Program-made: the position numbers and the translations under genes
From: Mycolicibacterium canariasense
Lineage (GTDB): Bacteria; Actinomycetota; Actinomycetes; Mycobacteriales; Mycobacteriaceae
Direction of reading: 5' to 3'
Assembly (NCBI RefSeq): GCF_002101555.1
Contig: NZ_LQOL01000019.1
Coordinates: forward strand, 1-64,000
Length of the DNA stretch: 64,000 nt
Notes under the pieces: generated by a model
Told to the model about the DNA's origin: nothing
The model's input: the letters and a program-made list of their open reading frames with translations, nothing else
Database searches by the model: none
Shown here: one piece after another, positions 33,678 through 44,300 of the stretch
Position numbering within the stretch: position 1 is the first letter of the stretch
Layout: each line of letters starts with the position of its first letter

Positions 33678-35411
33678 ATGGGCTTTCTGAAGCAGGAAAC
33701 TCCGCAGATCGATTTCGAGCAGTGGAGTAAGGGCACCCGCTCCGAGCGGATCATCCCGATGGCCCGGCACTGGGCCGAGGTCGGCTTCGGCACCCCGGTG
33801 GCGCTGCATCTGTTCTACGTCGTGAAGATCCTGGCCTACATCCTGGGTGGCTGGCTGGTGGTCTGGACGACGTCCGGGCTGGGAGGGTCGGCCGGGTTCT
33901 TCGATGTTTCGCACTGGTACGCCGAGCCCATCGTCTATCAGAAGGTCGTCTTCTACACGATGCTGTTCGAGGTGGTCGGCCTGGGTTGCGGGTTCGGCCC
34001 GTTGAACAACCGGTTCTTCCCGCCGCTGGGGTCGATCCTGTACTGGTTGCGGCCCAAGACCATTCGGCTGCCACCATGGCCCGGCCGCATCCCGCTGACC
34101 GCCGGTGACACCCGCACCCCGGTCGACGTCGCGCTGTACGGGGCACTGTTGGTGGTGCTGGTCATCGCGATCTTCAGCGACGGCACCGGGCCGATCCCCG
34201 CGCTCGGCTCGGCCGTCGGGGTGCTACCGGTGTGGCAGACCGCGACCATCGTCGGCCTGCTGGCCGTGGCCGGGTTGCGCGACAAGGTGATCTTCCTGGC
34301 CGCGCGCGGCGAGGTGTACGGGTCGCTGGCGGTGTGCTTCCTGTTCGTCGGCGCCGATATCGTCATCGCGGCCAAGCTGGTCTGCCTGGTCATCTGGCTG
34401 GGTGCGGCGACCTCCAAACTCAACAAGCACTTTCCGTTCGTCATCTCCACCATGATGAGCAACAACCCCGTATTCCGGCCACGGTGGATCAAACGCAGGT
34501 TCTTCGAACACTTCCCCGACGATCTGCGGCCCGGCCCGCCGTCCCGCTTCCTGGCCCACTTCTCCACCGCCGTAGAGGGATTGGTGCCACTGGTGCTGTT
34601 CTTCTCGCACGGCGGCTGGCCGACCTATATCGCCGCCTTCGTCATGCTGTGCTTCCACTTCGGCATCCTGAGTTCGATCCCCATGGGCGTGCCGCTGGAA
34701 TGGAACGTCTTCATGATGTTCTCGGTGCTGACGCTGTTCGTCGGGCAGGCGGGGATAGGCCTGGGTGATCTCCAAAGCCCATGGCCGATACTGCTTTTCG
34801 TGGTCGTCGCGGGAACGGTCGCGGTGGGCAACATGTTCCCGCGCAAGGTGTCCTTCCTGCCGGGGATGCGATACTACGCCGGCAACTGGGACACCTCGCT
34901 GTGGTGCATCAAACCGTCGGCCGACGAGAAGATCGCCAAGGGCGTCGTCGCCATCGCCAGTATGCCCGCCGCGCAGCTGGAACGGTTCTACGGCAGCAAG
35001 GAGGCCGCGCAGATCCCGCTCTACATGGGATACGCGTTCCGCTCCTTCAACACTCACGGCCGGGCGCTGTTCACCCTCGCGCAGCGGGCGATGGCCGGCC
35101 ACGACGAGGACGACTACACCCTGACCGACGGTGAGCGCATCGTCTCCACCGCCATCGGCTGGAACTTCGGTGACGGCCACATGAGCAACGAGCAGTTGGT
35201 GGCCGCCCTGCAGGCGCGCTGCCATTTCGAGCCCGGCGAGGTGCGCGTCGTCATGCTCGACGCCCAACCGATCCACCGCCAGACCCAGCAGTACCGTCTC
35301 GTCGACGCCGCCACCGGGCAGTTCGAGTCGGGATACGTCAAGGTCGCCGACATGGTCGTCCGCCAGCCCTGGGAGCACGACGTGCCGGTGTACGGGGTGA
35401 CGCCGGCGTAG
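33678..35411 (+). CDS. DUF3556 transmembrane protein
   Basis: A 577-residue protein with about 8-10 membrane segments in residues 45-385, then a cytoplasmic or periplasmic C-terminal domain of about 190 residues (FLPGMRYYAGNWDTSLWCIK, YMGYAFRSFNTHGRALF, GWNFGDGHMSNEQLVAALQARCHFEPGEVRVV). This is the DUF3556 family, found mainly in mycobacteria and relatives; its role is unknown. The adjacent FAAL suggests a link to a lipid or surface product, but that is inference. Confidence 0.8.
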   Translation: MGFLKQETPQIDFEQWSKGTRSERIIPMARHWAEVGFGTPVALHLFYVVKILAYILGGWLVVWTTSGLGGSAGFFDVSHWYAEPIVYQKVVFYTMLFEVVGLGCGFGPLNNRFFPPLGSILYWLRPKTIRLPPWPGRIPLTAGDTRTPVDVALYGALLVVLVIAIFSDGTGPIPALGSAVGVLPVWQTATIVGLLAVAGLRDKVIFLAARGEVYGSLAVCFLFVGADIVIAAKLVCLVIWLGAATSKLNKHFPFVISTMMSNNPVFRPRWIKRRFFEHFPDDLRPGPPSRFLAHFSTAVEGLVPLVLFFSHGGWPTYIAAFVMLCFHFGILSSIPMGVPLEWNVFMMFSVLTLFVGQAGIGLGDLQSPWPILLFVVVAGTVAVGNMFPRKVSFLPGMRYYAGNWDTSLWCIKPSADEKIAKGVVAIASMPAAQLERFYGSKEAAQIPLYMGYAFRSFNTHGRALFTLAQRAMAGHDEDDYTLTDGERIVSTAIGWNFGDGHMSNEQLVAALQARCHFEPGEVRVVMLDAQPIHRQTQQYRLVDAATGQFESGYVKVADMVVRQPWEHDVPVYGVTPA

Positions 35412-35426
35412 ATAAGACTGTCGGGT

Positions 35427-36644
35427 ATGGCTATCGATGCCGGGACCCTGGCCGACCTGTACCGCGCGCTGCACAGCGACCCCGAACTGTCGCGGCAGGA
35501 GCACGCCACCGCGGATCGGGTGATCGCCGCGCTCGACGGCAGCGGAGCCGAGATCACCGCGGGTGTCGGCGGCACCGGCGTGGTGGCGCTGCTGCGCAAC
35601 GGGGAGGGGCCGGTGGTCATGCTGCGCGCCGATATGGACGCGCTCCCGGTCCGGGAGAACACCGGATTGCCCTATGCCAGCACCAAAACCGTGACCGACG
35701 CCGCCGGCAGGCAGGTACCGGTGGCGCACGCCTGCGGGCACGACATGCACACCGCGGCCCTGGTCGGCGCGGTGCACGCGCTGGCAGCCGCCCGCGACGA
35801 GTGGGCCGGCACCGTCCTGGCGGTGTTTCAGCCGGCCGAGGAACTGGCCAGCGGCGCCCAGGCGATGCTCGACGACGGGTTGTTCGACCGGTTTCCCAGG
35901 CCGGCTGTCGTCATCGGCCAACACGTCGGCCCGCTGCCGACCGGCGTGCTCGGCTTCGGCACCGGCCCGATCATGGCCGGCACCGATTCGGTGGAGGTGA
36001 CGCTGCACGGCCGGGGCGGGCACGGATCGTCGCCGGAGAACACCATCGATCCGGTGGTGATGGCCGCGGCGGTGGTGCTTCGGTTGCAGGGCATCGTGGC
36101 GCGTGAGGTGCCGCCGCACGAGCAGGCGGTGGTGACGGTCGGCCGACTGCAGGCCGGCACCAAGGAGAACATCATCCCCGACACCGCAGAGCTGGGCATC
36201 AATCTGCGGACCTACTCCGAGCACGTGCGGGACGCGGTGAAGGCGGCGGTACAGCGGATCGTGCGCGCCGAGGCGGACGCCTCGAACGCCCCCCGCGAAC
36301 CGGAGTTCGACTGGACGGTGACGGCGCCGGTGCTGATCAGCGAACCGGCCGCGACCGAGAAGACCGTCGCCGCCTTGCGCGCACATTTCGGTGCGGACAA
36401 GGTGTGGCCGCTGCCGCCACTGTCGGCCAGCGAGGACGTCGGGGTGTTCGGCAACGCCATCGGGGTGCCGACGGTGTTCTGGTTCTGGGGTGGGGTGGAC
36501 GCGCAGACCTTCACCGACGCCTTCGCCAAAGGTGAACTGCCGCCGACCAATCACGCACCGGAGTTCGCGCCGGTGCTGGAGCCGACGCTGACGACGGGGG
36601 TCGAGGCGCTCACCGTCGCCGCGCGGACCTGGCTGGGCCGCTGA
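35427..36644 (+). CDS. M20 family amidohydrolase
   Basis: A 405-residue metal-dependent amidohydrolase of the AmiA/hippurate hydrolase type. Metal-site motifs: RADMDALPVRENTGLPYAS near residue 67, HACGHDMHTAALVGA near 101, FQPAEE near 134, and a lid-domain His in GRGGHGSSPENTIDPV near 195; the last ligand His is in TNHAPEF near 375. Members remove acyl or aminoacyl groups from amides (peptides, N-acyl amino acids, auxin conjugates). It starts 15 nt after the DUF3556 stop. Confidence 0.9.
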   Translation: MAIDAGTLADLYRALHSDPELSRQEHATADRVIAALDGSGAEITAGVGGTGVVALLRNGEGPVVMLRADMDALPVRENTGLPYASTKTVTDAAGRQVPVAHACGHDMHTAALVGAVHALAAARDEWAGTVLAVFQPAEELASGAQAMLDDGLFDRFPRPAVVIGQHVGPLPTGVLGFGTGPIMAGTDSVEVTLHGRGGHGSSPENTIDPVVMAAAVVLRLQGIVAREVPPHEQAVVTVGRLQAGTKENIIPDTAELGINLRTYSEHVRDAVKAAVQRIVRAEADASNAPREPEFDWTVTAPVLISEPAATEKTVAALRAHFGADKVWPLPPLSASEDVGVFGNAIGVPTVFWFWGGVDAQTFTDAFAKGELPPTNHAPEFAPVLEPTLTTGVEALTVAARTWLGR

Positions 36645-36740
36645 CCCCGATGCCGGCCGCCTGATTGCCGCCAAATCTCCACGAGATCTTCAAGCGCGGC
36701 CGTCGGCGGCCCTGGATCATGGGTGGATGGAGCAGCGATC

Positions 36741-37037
36741 GTGAACCCGCGCCTCGACGAACAACGCGATTTGACCGTGGCGCTCAACGAGCAGATCGCA
36801 TCGCTGTCGGTGACGGTCAGCGCTCCCGACGGCTCGGTGAGCGTCCAGGTGAACGGCTGGGGTGCCATCACCGGATTGGAGTTGGGCGACCGTGCCTACC
36901 GGCGCGGCGCCGAGGCGCTCGCGGTCCAGATCGTCGACGTCGCGCAGGCGGCAGCCAAGGTCGTCGCCGAGCGGCAGGCCTTTCTCCTGAACGAGTTCGC
37001 GGAACGCGCCGCTCGCCTGCGCGACAAGCCGGAGTAG
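36741..37037 (+). CDS. YbaB/EbfC-like protein at the left edge of the ESX locus
   Basis: A 98-residue protein with the small alpha/beta YbaB fold: helix, then SLSVTVSAPDGSVSVQVNGWGAITGLELG as the beta-hairpin, then a long helix (QAAAKVVAERQAFLLNEFAERAARL). YbaB-like proteins (EspL in ESX-1) accompany many ESX loci and can bind DNA. GTG 36741 is preferred because GGATGGAG lies 8 nt upstream; GTG 36723 is possible. Convergent with the EspI-like gene, 13 bp between stops. A second YbaB-like gene lies at the right side of the locus. Confidence 0.7.
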   Translation: MNPRLDEQRDLTVALNEQIASLSVTVSAPDGSVSVQVNGWGAITGLELGDRAYRRGAEALAVQIVDVAQAAAKVVAERQAFLLNEFAERAARLRDKPE

Positions 37038-37050
37038 GCGCCGACGGGTC

Positions 37051-38538
37051 TCACCCCACTCTCGAGAACTTGCCGGCCACGGCACCGGCGAGCTCCAGGT
37101 ACGCGCGCACCGCGTCCGGTGACAGCATGGCGAAGTCGACATCGGCGCCCCTGGCCAGGTGGGGTTCGAACGGCACGACGTGAATGGAGCCGCTGCGTTC
37201 CTCGAAGTACTGGAACACCTCGTCGAACGTGGCGGAGTTAGCACCGGGCCGCACACCGCTGAGCACAACGTGTGACTCCCGCGCCAGCGCGCCGTGACCA
37301 TGCTGGGTCAGCCAATCGAGAGTCGCCGCGGCGCTGCGCGCGGCGTCCACCGCCGGTGAGCTGACGAGCACCAGTGCATGCGCCAGGTCCAGCACGCTCG
37401 CCATCGACGAGTGCATGATCCCGGTTCCACAGTCCGTCAGGATGATGTTGTAGTGGGCTTGCAGGATCTCGATCGCGCGCCGGTAGTCGCTCTCACCGAA
37501 GACTTCGGCAACCGCCGGATCCTGCACGCTGGCCAGGACCTCGAGCCGACTGGGCGCCAGGCGCGTGTGCCGGCGGACGTCGGCGTACCGCGAGACATGG
37601 GGGTCCAGCAGCAGGTCGCGCACCGTCGAGGAGGTCGACGAGTCGGAGATGCGTTCGGCCAGCGTGCCACGATCGGGGTTCGCGTCCACCGCGATGACGC
37701 GATCGGAGCGGACCATCGCAAATGCCGACCCGAGACCGATCGTGGTGGTCGTCTTGCCGACACCCCCCTTGATCGAGAGCACCGCGATCCGGAAGTCGCC
37801 GGCCAGCGGCTGCCTGATCTGCGCCACGAGCGTCTGTTGCTCGCGATCCCTTTGTGACACACCCGGATTGATCCTGCCCTTGGTCGCCCGGTGCAGCATT
37901 CGCCGCCAACCGAATTGCGGTGTCAACTGCTCGCCGCCCGGCGGGTCGTCGCCGTCGAGGGGCCGGTCGTCTTGCCCGGCCGGTGCCGTCGGCGGGGGCG
38001 GAGCCTGGTGGCGGGGCACCAGCTCGCCACCGGTCGCCGCAGGCCCGTTCCGGTGCGGGGGCATCCAGAGCGGCGGGCCGGGCCACCCCGGAGGTGGCGG
38101 TGGCGGGTTCCAGCCTGGGGGCGGTGGTGGGGGACCGAACTGCCGAGCCGGCCGCGACACCGGTTGGGGATGTGGCGTCGGCGCGTGCGGTGCACGCCCG
38201 GAATCATCGGTGCCGGGGAACGATTCGACGCTGCGCGATTCCCGCGTCGGATGGACCGCCGGCTGCCACGGCGGCGCGGCCATCCGGCGCCCGGTGCGCT
38301 TGCCGGCGGCCGGCGGAACGGGCGGGGCCGGCGGACCGACCGGTTCGACCTCCGGCTCGGGTGCGGGCGGCTCGGGTGGTTCCCATGCCTCGGGTTGGGG
38401 TTCGGTTTCTGGCGGCGGCTCGGTGTGCCGGCTCTGGCGCGCCGCGAGACGCGCCATCAGGTCGGCGGCCCGGCTGTCCACATCGTCGACCGCCGACTGC
38501 CGGTCATGGGCGAGCTGGTGCTGATCTGTCACGGTCAC
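37051..38538 (-). CDS. espI: EspI-like ESX ATPase with proline-rich N-terminus
   Basis: A 495-residue protein. Residues about 35-200 are disordered and Pro-rich (PPPPPPGWNPPPPPPGWPG), and about 210-495 form a MinD/ParA-type ATPase with Walker A KGGVGKTTTTIGLG (near 255), DANPDRGTL and ILTDCGTGI. In ESX-1, EspI couples ATP level to secretion; in ESX-2 the related Rv3888c type lacks the proline region. It is the last gene of the minus-strand run eccC-eccD-mycP-espI, 30 nt after mycP. A shorter paralogue lies at 51156-52199. Confidence 0.85.
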   Translation of the reverse strand: MTVTDQHQLAHDRQSAVDDVDSRAADLMARLAARQSRHTEPPPETEPQPEAWEPPEPPAPEPEVEPVGPPAPPVPPAAGKRTGRRMAAPPWQPAVHPTRESRSVESFPGTDDSGRAPHAPTPHPQPVSRPARQFGPPPPPPGWNPPPPPPGWPGPPLWMPPHRNGPAATGGELVPRHQAPPPPTAPAGQDDRPLDGDDPPGGEQLTPQFGWRRMLHRATKGRINPGVSQRDREQQTLVAQIRQPLAGDFRIAVLSIKGGVGKTTTTIGLGSAFAMVRSDRVIAVDANPDRGTLAERISDSSTSSTVRDLLLDPHVSRYADVRRHTRLAPSRLEVLASVQDPAVAEVFGESDYRRAIEILQAHYNIILTDCGTGIMHSSMASVLDLAHALVLVSSPAVDAARSAAATLDWLTQHGHGALARESHVVLSGVRPGANSATFDEVFQYFEERSGSIHVVPFEPHLARGADVDFAMLSPDAVRAYLELAGAVAGKFSRVG

Positions 38539-38568
38539 TCCCTGTTCCTTGCAATGGTTTTCACGGCT

Positions 38569-39933
38569 TCACTGCTTGCGCAACGGCATCTTCAGCACGG
38601 AGATCGCGATACCGGCGAGCACCGCACATCCGAGCAGGACGGCCAGTTCGAGGTTGCGCGCCCGGTGGTCGGCCGAGTCGCCCGGTGGCGGCACCGCCAC
38701 CGGGGACGTGGCGTCCGCCGGTGGCCGATCAGGCACCTGGAACGTGAGCGCAGCCACCGGGTCGACGACGCCGTACCCGACGGACTCGTCCGGACCCGAC
38801 GCCGGCGTCCGGGCCGTGCGCTTGATTCGTTCCATGACCTCGCCCGCCGACATCTCCGGGAACCGCGACCGCAGCAGCGCGACGACACCGGACACGTAGG
38901 GGGCGGCAAAACTGGTGCCGTTCACCGGTACCGGGCCGGCCGTGGGATCCAGCCACGCGTTCATCAGGCCGGGCCCGGTCGGGCTGAGCGAGGTGATCTG
39001 CTCGCCGGGTGCCGCCACGTCGACCCACGGTCCGTGCAAGGAGAAGTCCGCGGGCCGGCCGGCCGCCGTCACGGCGCCGACGGTCAGCACGTAGTCGGAG
39101 AACCATGCCGGGCTGGCGACGGTCCGCACCGATGCCCACGCATCGGCCACCGGCAGGTTCGGATCGGCGATACCGTTCTGTGTGCTGCACTTACCCTGCG
39201 GGGCAACGTTTCCGGCTGCGGCGACCACGACGACGTTGCGCTCGAACGCATAGCGCAGCGCTTGCCCCACCGCGGCGTCGTCGATGTTCGTGCCCACCGG
39301 GGCGCACGCGGCCTCGGACAGGTTGATCACGGTCGCCCCGAGGTCGACGGCCCGCACGATGGCGTAGGCCAGTGTCTGGGTGTTGCCGTAACCCGCCGAC
39401 GTCGCGTTGGGATCTTCCTGCGACGATCCGGTTCCCTGCACCGAATACACGCCGCTGTTCTGCCGGATGGACAGGATCGTCGCCTCCGGTGCCACGCCGC
39501 TGAAGCCGTCGTCGGGGCTGGGTGCGGCGGCGATGATCCCGGCCACCAAGGTGCCGTGCGCGTCGCAGTCGGTCAGGCCGTCCGACGACGAGACATAGTC
39601 GCCACCGGGCGCAAGGGCCAGCAGTCTGGGGTTGGGGGACACGCCCGTGTCGATCACCGCCACCCTTTGCCCCGCCCCCCGGGAGAATCGCCAGGCAGCG
39701 CGGTAGTCGAGCATCATGTCGCCGGCCGGCCGCCGCTGGAACTGGGTGCCTGGCAGGGTGGTTGCCTGCGCGCACACCGTCTTCTGCTCGGTGGGCTCCG
39801 TCGGTCCGACGGGTCCGGTGGGTGGCGGTCCCGGCGCGATGACCGGCGGTCCGATGGCCGCCGCCGGCGCGGGCCAGACCACGACGGCACCCACGAACAA
39901 GCACGCGGCCGCCATCCGGCCCCAGCGCCTCAC
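38569..39933 (-). CDS. mycP: mycosin (MycP), ESX subtilisin-like protease
   Basis: A 454-residue membrane-anchored serine protease. Signal peptide (residues about 8-28, ending WPAPAAA), then the subtilase domain with catalytic Asp in VIDTGVSPN, His in DAHGTLVAG, oxyanion Asn in AAAGNVAPQG and Ser in NGTSFAAPYVSG. A C-terminal membrane helix (ELAVLLGCAVLAGIAISVL) precedes a short basic tail. Mycosin caps and stabilises the ESX pore in the periplasm. GTG 39933 gives a GTGA overlap with eccD and a GGATGGGG ribosome site; ATG 39945 is an alternative. Confidence 0.93.
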   Translation of the reverse strand: MRRWGRMAAACLFVGAVVVWPAPAAAIGPPVIAPGPPPTGPVGPTEPTEQKTVCAQATTLPGTQFQRRPAGDMMLDYRAAWRFSRGAGQRVAVIDTGVSPNPRLLALAPGGDYVSSSDGLTDCDAHGTLVAGIIAAAPSPDDGFSGVAPEATILSIRQNSGVYSVQGTGSSQEDPNATSAGYGNTQTLAYAIVRAVDLGATVINLSEAACAPVGTNIDDAAVGQALRYAFERNVVVVAAAGNVAPQGKCSTQNGIADPNLPVADAWASVRTVASPAWFSDYVLTVGAVTAAGRPADFSLHGPWVDVAAPGEQITSLSPTGPGLMNAWLDPTAGPVPVNGTSFAAPYVSGVVALLRSRFPEMSAGEVMERIKRTARTPASGPDESVGYGVVDPVAALTFQVPDRPPADATSPVAVPPPGDSADHRARNLELAVLLGCAVLAGIAISVLKMPLRKQ

Positions 39934-41306
39934 CCGACACCCCATCCCGCGGCGGCGCCGGCCGCCCACCCGGCGGGGACGACCAGGGCGAAGGCGAGGT
40001 ACGACCCCAGCGAGAGCAGCGCCCGCCACCGAGGGTGCGGCCGGGCGGACCCGGCCCCGACGGCGGCGAGAACGACGGCACCCGCCAGTAGCGCCGAGGC
40101 GCCCGCCGCCGACATCGACGCGTCACCGCCGACCGCGGCACCGGCGACGGCGACCAGCAGGGCCACGGCCGGTAGTCCCGTCGCCGCGCGCATCACGCTG
40201 GTGCGCGCGGCGGGGCGGGGCAGTCCCAGCGCCGCGGCACACGCCAGGCCGAACGCCAGGGTGGTCCACGACGGGGCGGGCTCGGCCCACACCACCGCCA
40301 CCGCACCGGAACAGGCGGCGACCGCCAAGCCGGCGGACAACCCGCCGCGCCGGGCGCGGGCCCGGGTGACCCGCTGCCCGACGTCCACGCCGCCGGGTGG
40401 CAGAACATCGGCGCGGGAGTGGTCCCACCGGACGGTCAGCCGCGGGATGGCAGCGGTAGCGATTGTGGCCCCGGCGGCCAGGCCGACCGCCGTCGCGACA
40501 CCGGTGACACCGATCCACTGAGCAGCCAATGCCAGTGCGCCACAGCCGAAGAACGTTCCTGTGGCGGTGAACCCGGCCAGGCCGGCGCCGGTGAGTCGAC
40601 ATCCCGCCACGCAGAGCGTGACCATCGCCAGCGCCCCGCCGGCGAGTGCCAGATCGCCGTAGGGCGACAGGGCGGCCCAGCAGCCGGCCGCGGCGACGGG
40701 GAGGCCGGCCAACCCCAGCGCTGCGCCGATCTGTGCTGCCCCACCCGATCGCGCGAAGATGGTGGCGACGACGAGCAGCGTGACGGTGGCGAACGCGGTC
40801 AGGCCCAGCAGTGCGGCCCGCCGCGGGCTCGACGCGTCGACCAGCACCAGGTAGACCCAGGCCGCAGCGGCCAGGCCGATCCCGAGGTAGGCGATGCGGC
40901 GCGCGCCGGCCGCGTCCCAACCGGCATGCCCCGATCGGTTCAGGCGCGCCGCGGCGTCGACCACGTCGTCGTACAGCGTGGGAGCCGCAACGGTGCGTCG
41001 GCCCCGCAGATACAGGACGTCGTCCTGCGCCACGCCGGCCTCGCGCAGGGTGCCGCCGGGGTCCAGGGGTACCTCGGATTCGGCTGCGACCAGCACCCAG
41101 ACCACATCCTCGGGGCCGTCCTCGGCGCCGGCGAACAGGCGGACGACCTCGGGCACCAGCAAGGCGACGGGTACGTCCAGTGGCAGCGACAGGTCGACCT
41201 GTCGCTGCCGCCCGACGACGGCCAGCCGCACCAGGTCGGGCACCGGTGACACCGCCTCGGGCCGGGTAGCCTCGAGAACGGTTGGAAAGAGCTCGATTTC
41301 GGTCAC
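39930..41306 (-). CDS. eccD: EccD membrane component, copy A
   Basis: A 458-residue EccD: an N-terminal ubiquitin-like domain (residues about 15-95, RLAVVGRQRQVDLSLPLDVPVALLVPEVVRLF, with DDVLYLRG) and about 11 membrane helices from residue 130 on. In ESX structures EccD dimers line the membrane vestibule. This copy sits in the eccC-eccD-mycP run with GTGA overlaps on both sides. It differs strongly from the second EccD at 45457-46932 and lacks that copy's conserved end, so one may be a specialised partner. Confidence 0.88.
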   Translation of the reverse strand: MTEIELFPTVLEATRPEAVSPVPDLVRLAVVGRQRQVDLSLPLDVPVALLVPEVVRLFAGAEDGPEDVVWVLVAAESEVPLDPGGTLREAGVAQDDVLYLRGRRTVAAPTLYDDVVDAAARLNRSGHAGWDAAGARRIAYLGIGLAAAAWVYLVLVDASSPRRAALLGLTAFATVTLLVVATIFARSGGAAQIGAALGLAGLPVAAAGCWAALSPYGDLALAGGALAMVTLCVAGCRLTGAGLAGFTATGTFFGCGALALAAQWIGVTGVATAVGLAAGATIATAAIPRLTVRWDHSRADVLPPGGVDVGQRVTRARARRGGLSAGLAVAACSGAVAVVWAEPAPSWTTLAFGLACAAALGLPRPAARTSVMRAATGLPAVALLVAVAGAAVGGDASMSAAGASALLAGAVVLAAVGAGSARPHPRWRALLSLGSYLAFALVVPAGWAAGAAAGWGVG

Positions 41307-44300
41307 AGGTCGGGCATTCGCGACAGTTGGACGACGTCGGAGTTCACCGACCGTGACACCAGCATGCCCCGCCCGGGTGGCATGGGTTGGGGTCGCACGC
41401 CGAACAGGGCGCCCTCGTCCTTGTTCCCGCTCATCACGAGTCCGTGACACGTCAGATCCTTGAGACGCCCGATGATCGGGTCCATCATGGCCCGCGCCGC
41501 TCCGCCGATGCGGCGGGCGATGACCACCCGCAGGCCGACGTCGCGAGCTTGTGGCAGGTATTCGACCAGCGGCCCCAGCGGATGGTTCATCGACCCACCG
41601 GGAATCAGGTCGTAGTCGTCGATCAGGACGTACACGTCGGGGCCCTGCCACCACGACCTGTCCCGGAGTTGCTGCTGGGTGACGTCGCTGGGTGGCAGTC
41701 GCTCCTTGAGCGTCTCGGCGAGTTCGGCCATGGCTTCGCCGCACGACTGTGCGGCGGTCGCATAGGCGCCCAGGTAGTCGTTCTGCACCGCACCCAGCAA
41801 CGTGCGCCGGAAGTCGACGACGACGATCTTGCACTCCTGCGGCGTCGAGCTCGCCATCAGGCCCGCGGCGATGTTGCGCAGAAGTCCGGTCTTGCCGCAC
41901 TCGGAGTCCCCGAACACGACGAGGTGCGGCTGGACGTCGAAGTCCAGCACCACCGGCGCCAGCTCCGACTCACTGACGCCGATGGCCACCTTGTTCCGGC
42001 CCAGCGTGCCGGCCTCGCGGGCGGCTGTGGTGACCGCATGCGGGTCGACGTCGTGCGGGAGCATGCGGACCCGGGGAGCCTCCCGGTCGCCGTAGCGGGC
42101 GCGCACCGTCGCGCACGCCGCGGCGACGCCGGCCGGCAGATCCTCGACATCGGACGACGAGTCCAGCCGGGGCAGGCCGATGAGGATGTGCAGTCGCTCG
42201 GCGCTCATCCCGCGACCCGGGCGCCCGATGGGTACGAGTTCGGCGAACTTACGGCCGACGTCGCTGTCCATCGGGTCGCCCATGCGCAGCTCGACGCGGG
42301 TGCCCATCATGTCCTTGACCGCCGGCCGGATCTCCATCCATCGGGTGGCGGTGATCGCGAGGTGGACGCCGTACGACAGGCCCTGGATGGCGATGGCCTG
42401 CAGTGCCGGCTCGAGCAGGTCGAAGTCGCTTCTGATGGTCGCCCACCCGTCGATGACCAGCACCACGTCGCCGAACTGGTCGCCGCTCAACGGGTCTCGG
42501 GCGGCCTCCGCCGGCGGCATGGCGGCCAGCGTCGCCTTGCGCTGCCGGAAGTCGCGCATCGACTCGATCCCCAACTCGCGGAACCGCTCCTCGCGCGCCC
42601 GCAGGATCCCGGTCACCTCGGCGACCGTGCGACGGATGCGATCCGAGTCCATCCGACCTGCCACGCTGCCGACGTGGGGGAGACCGTTCAGGCTGCCGAG
42701 CGTGCCGCCGCCGAAGTCGAGGCAGTAGAACTGGATCTGCTCGGGGGTGTGGGTTGCGGCCGCCGCCATGATGAGACTGCGCAACGTGGTGGACTTGCCC
42801 GACTGGGGACCACCGACGATGGCCACGTTCCCCTTCGCGCCTGCCAGGTCCAGCACCAGGACGTCGCGGCGCTGGTCGTAGGGTCGGTCAACGATTCCGA
42901 CCGGAAGGAGCAAACGTCCGTTGACGTTTCGAGGATCGCTCCAGTTGGAGTCGGGCAGCAGCGTGTTGACGGCCGGGCTGGCTTCCAACGGGGGCAGCCA
43001 CACCTCGTGGGCGGGCCTGCCGTGCCCGTGCAGCCGGCTGACCACGACGTCGAGCAGCGTGGTCCGTGTCGACGACGCGGACGTCTCCTCCTCGAGTTGC
43101 CCGGCCGCGGGCTCGAGCTCGACGGGAACCACATCCCGTTCCACGGGCGTCGCGGTGAACAGCTTGGGCGCCCGGTTGCCGAGCGTCGACGGCCGGCCAC
43201 CGGTGGCGGACAGGCGTGGCTTGGCGTAGGTGCCGGAAACATAGGACGCGTTGAAGCGCACGGGTTCGTCGGCGTCGCATTTCAGGAAGCCCGATCCGGG
43301 GACGCTGGGCAGGTGGTAGGCGTCCGGAACGCCGAGCACACTGCGAGATTCGCCGGCGGAGAACGTCTTCAGCCCGATTCGGTAGGACAGATGCGAGTCC
43401 AATCCGCGCAACTTGCCTTCCTCAAGGCGCTGCGAGGCCAGCAGCAGGTGGATGTGCAGGCTTCGGCCCAGACGCCCGATCATCACGAACAGCTCGGCGA
43501 AATCCGGCTTCTGACTGAGCAACTCGGAGAACTCGTCCACCACGATGAACAAGGCCGGCAGCGGATCCAGCGCTGCGCCCGCAGCCCGCGCACGCTCGTA
43601 GTCGCCGACGTTGGCGAAGTTGCCCGACGAGCGCAGCAATTCTTGCCGGCGGTTCATCTCACCGGCCAGCGCGTCGCGCATGCGGTCGACCATCGTCAGC
43701 TCGTCCTCGAGATTGGTGATGATCGCCGCGATATGCGGAACGCCGTCCAGGCCCAGGAATGTCGCGCCACCCTTGAAGTCCACCAGGATGAGGTTGAGCG
43801 CCTCCGGGGAGTGCGAGGTGACCATCGCCAGCACCAGCGTCCGGAGGAACTCCGACTTACCCGAACCCGTTGCGCCGATGCAGAGTCCGTGTGGTCCCAT
43901 GCCGCCCTCGGCGGACTCCTTGATGTCCAGTTCGAGCGGCTGGCCGGACGGGGTGACGCCGACCGGTACGCGTAGCCGTTTGCGCGGCGACGAGGGCCGC
44001 CACACCTCCTCCGGGACGATCTCGGCGGCGTCCGGGATCTTCAACAGCGCCATCAGACCCGGGTCGGTGGCCCTGGCGTTGGCCTCCAGGTTGACGATGT
44101 GCGCGGCGCCGCCCGGCCGGAACCGACTGAACGTACGTGCCGTCGCCTCCGCTTCGGCCAAGCTGAGCTCGTCGGCCTTGGCGAAGTGCTCGACGCCGGC
44201 AGCCGTCCGCGCGCCGACGTCGTCGCCGTCGACCACGAGTTGCAGGCCGCGTCGAACCCCGGATCCCTCCCGCGGACCGTTGAGGTCGAGCACGGTGACG

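Noticed and set aside
34224..36674. Open frame of 816 codons on the minus strand
   Set aside because: Antisense to the DUF3556 and M20 genes; no recognisable domain and no ribosome site.
37891..40521. Open frame of 876 codons on the plus strand
   Set aside because: Antisense to espI and mycP, both with intact catalytic motifs; the translated peptide is Arg-rich and low complexity.
41387..43975. Long open frame (862 codons) on the plus strand inside eccC
   Set aside because: It is antisense to a clear EccC and its peptide is His/Gln/Val/Arg-rich with no domain; GC-rich codons leave antisense frames open.
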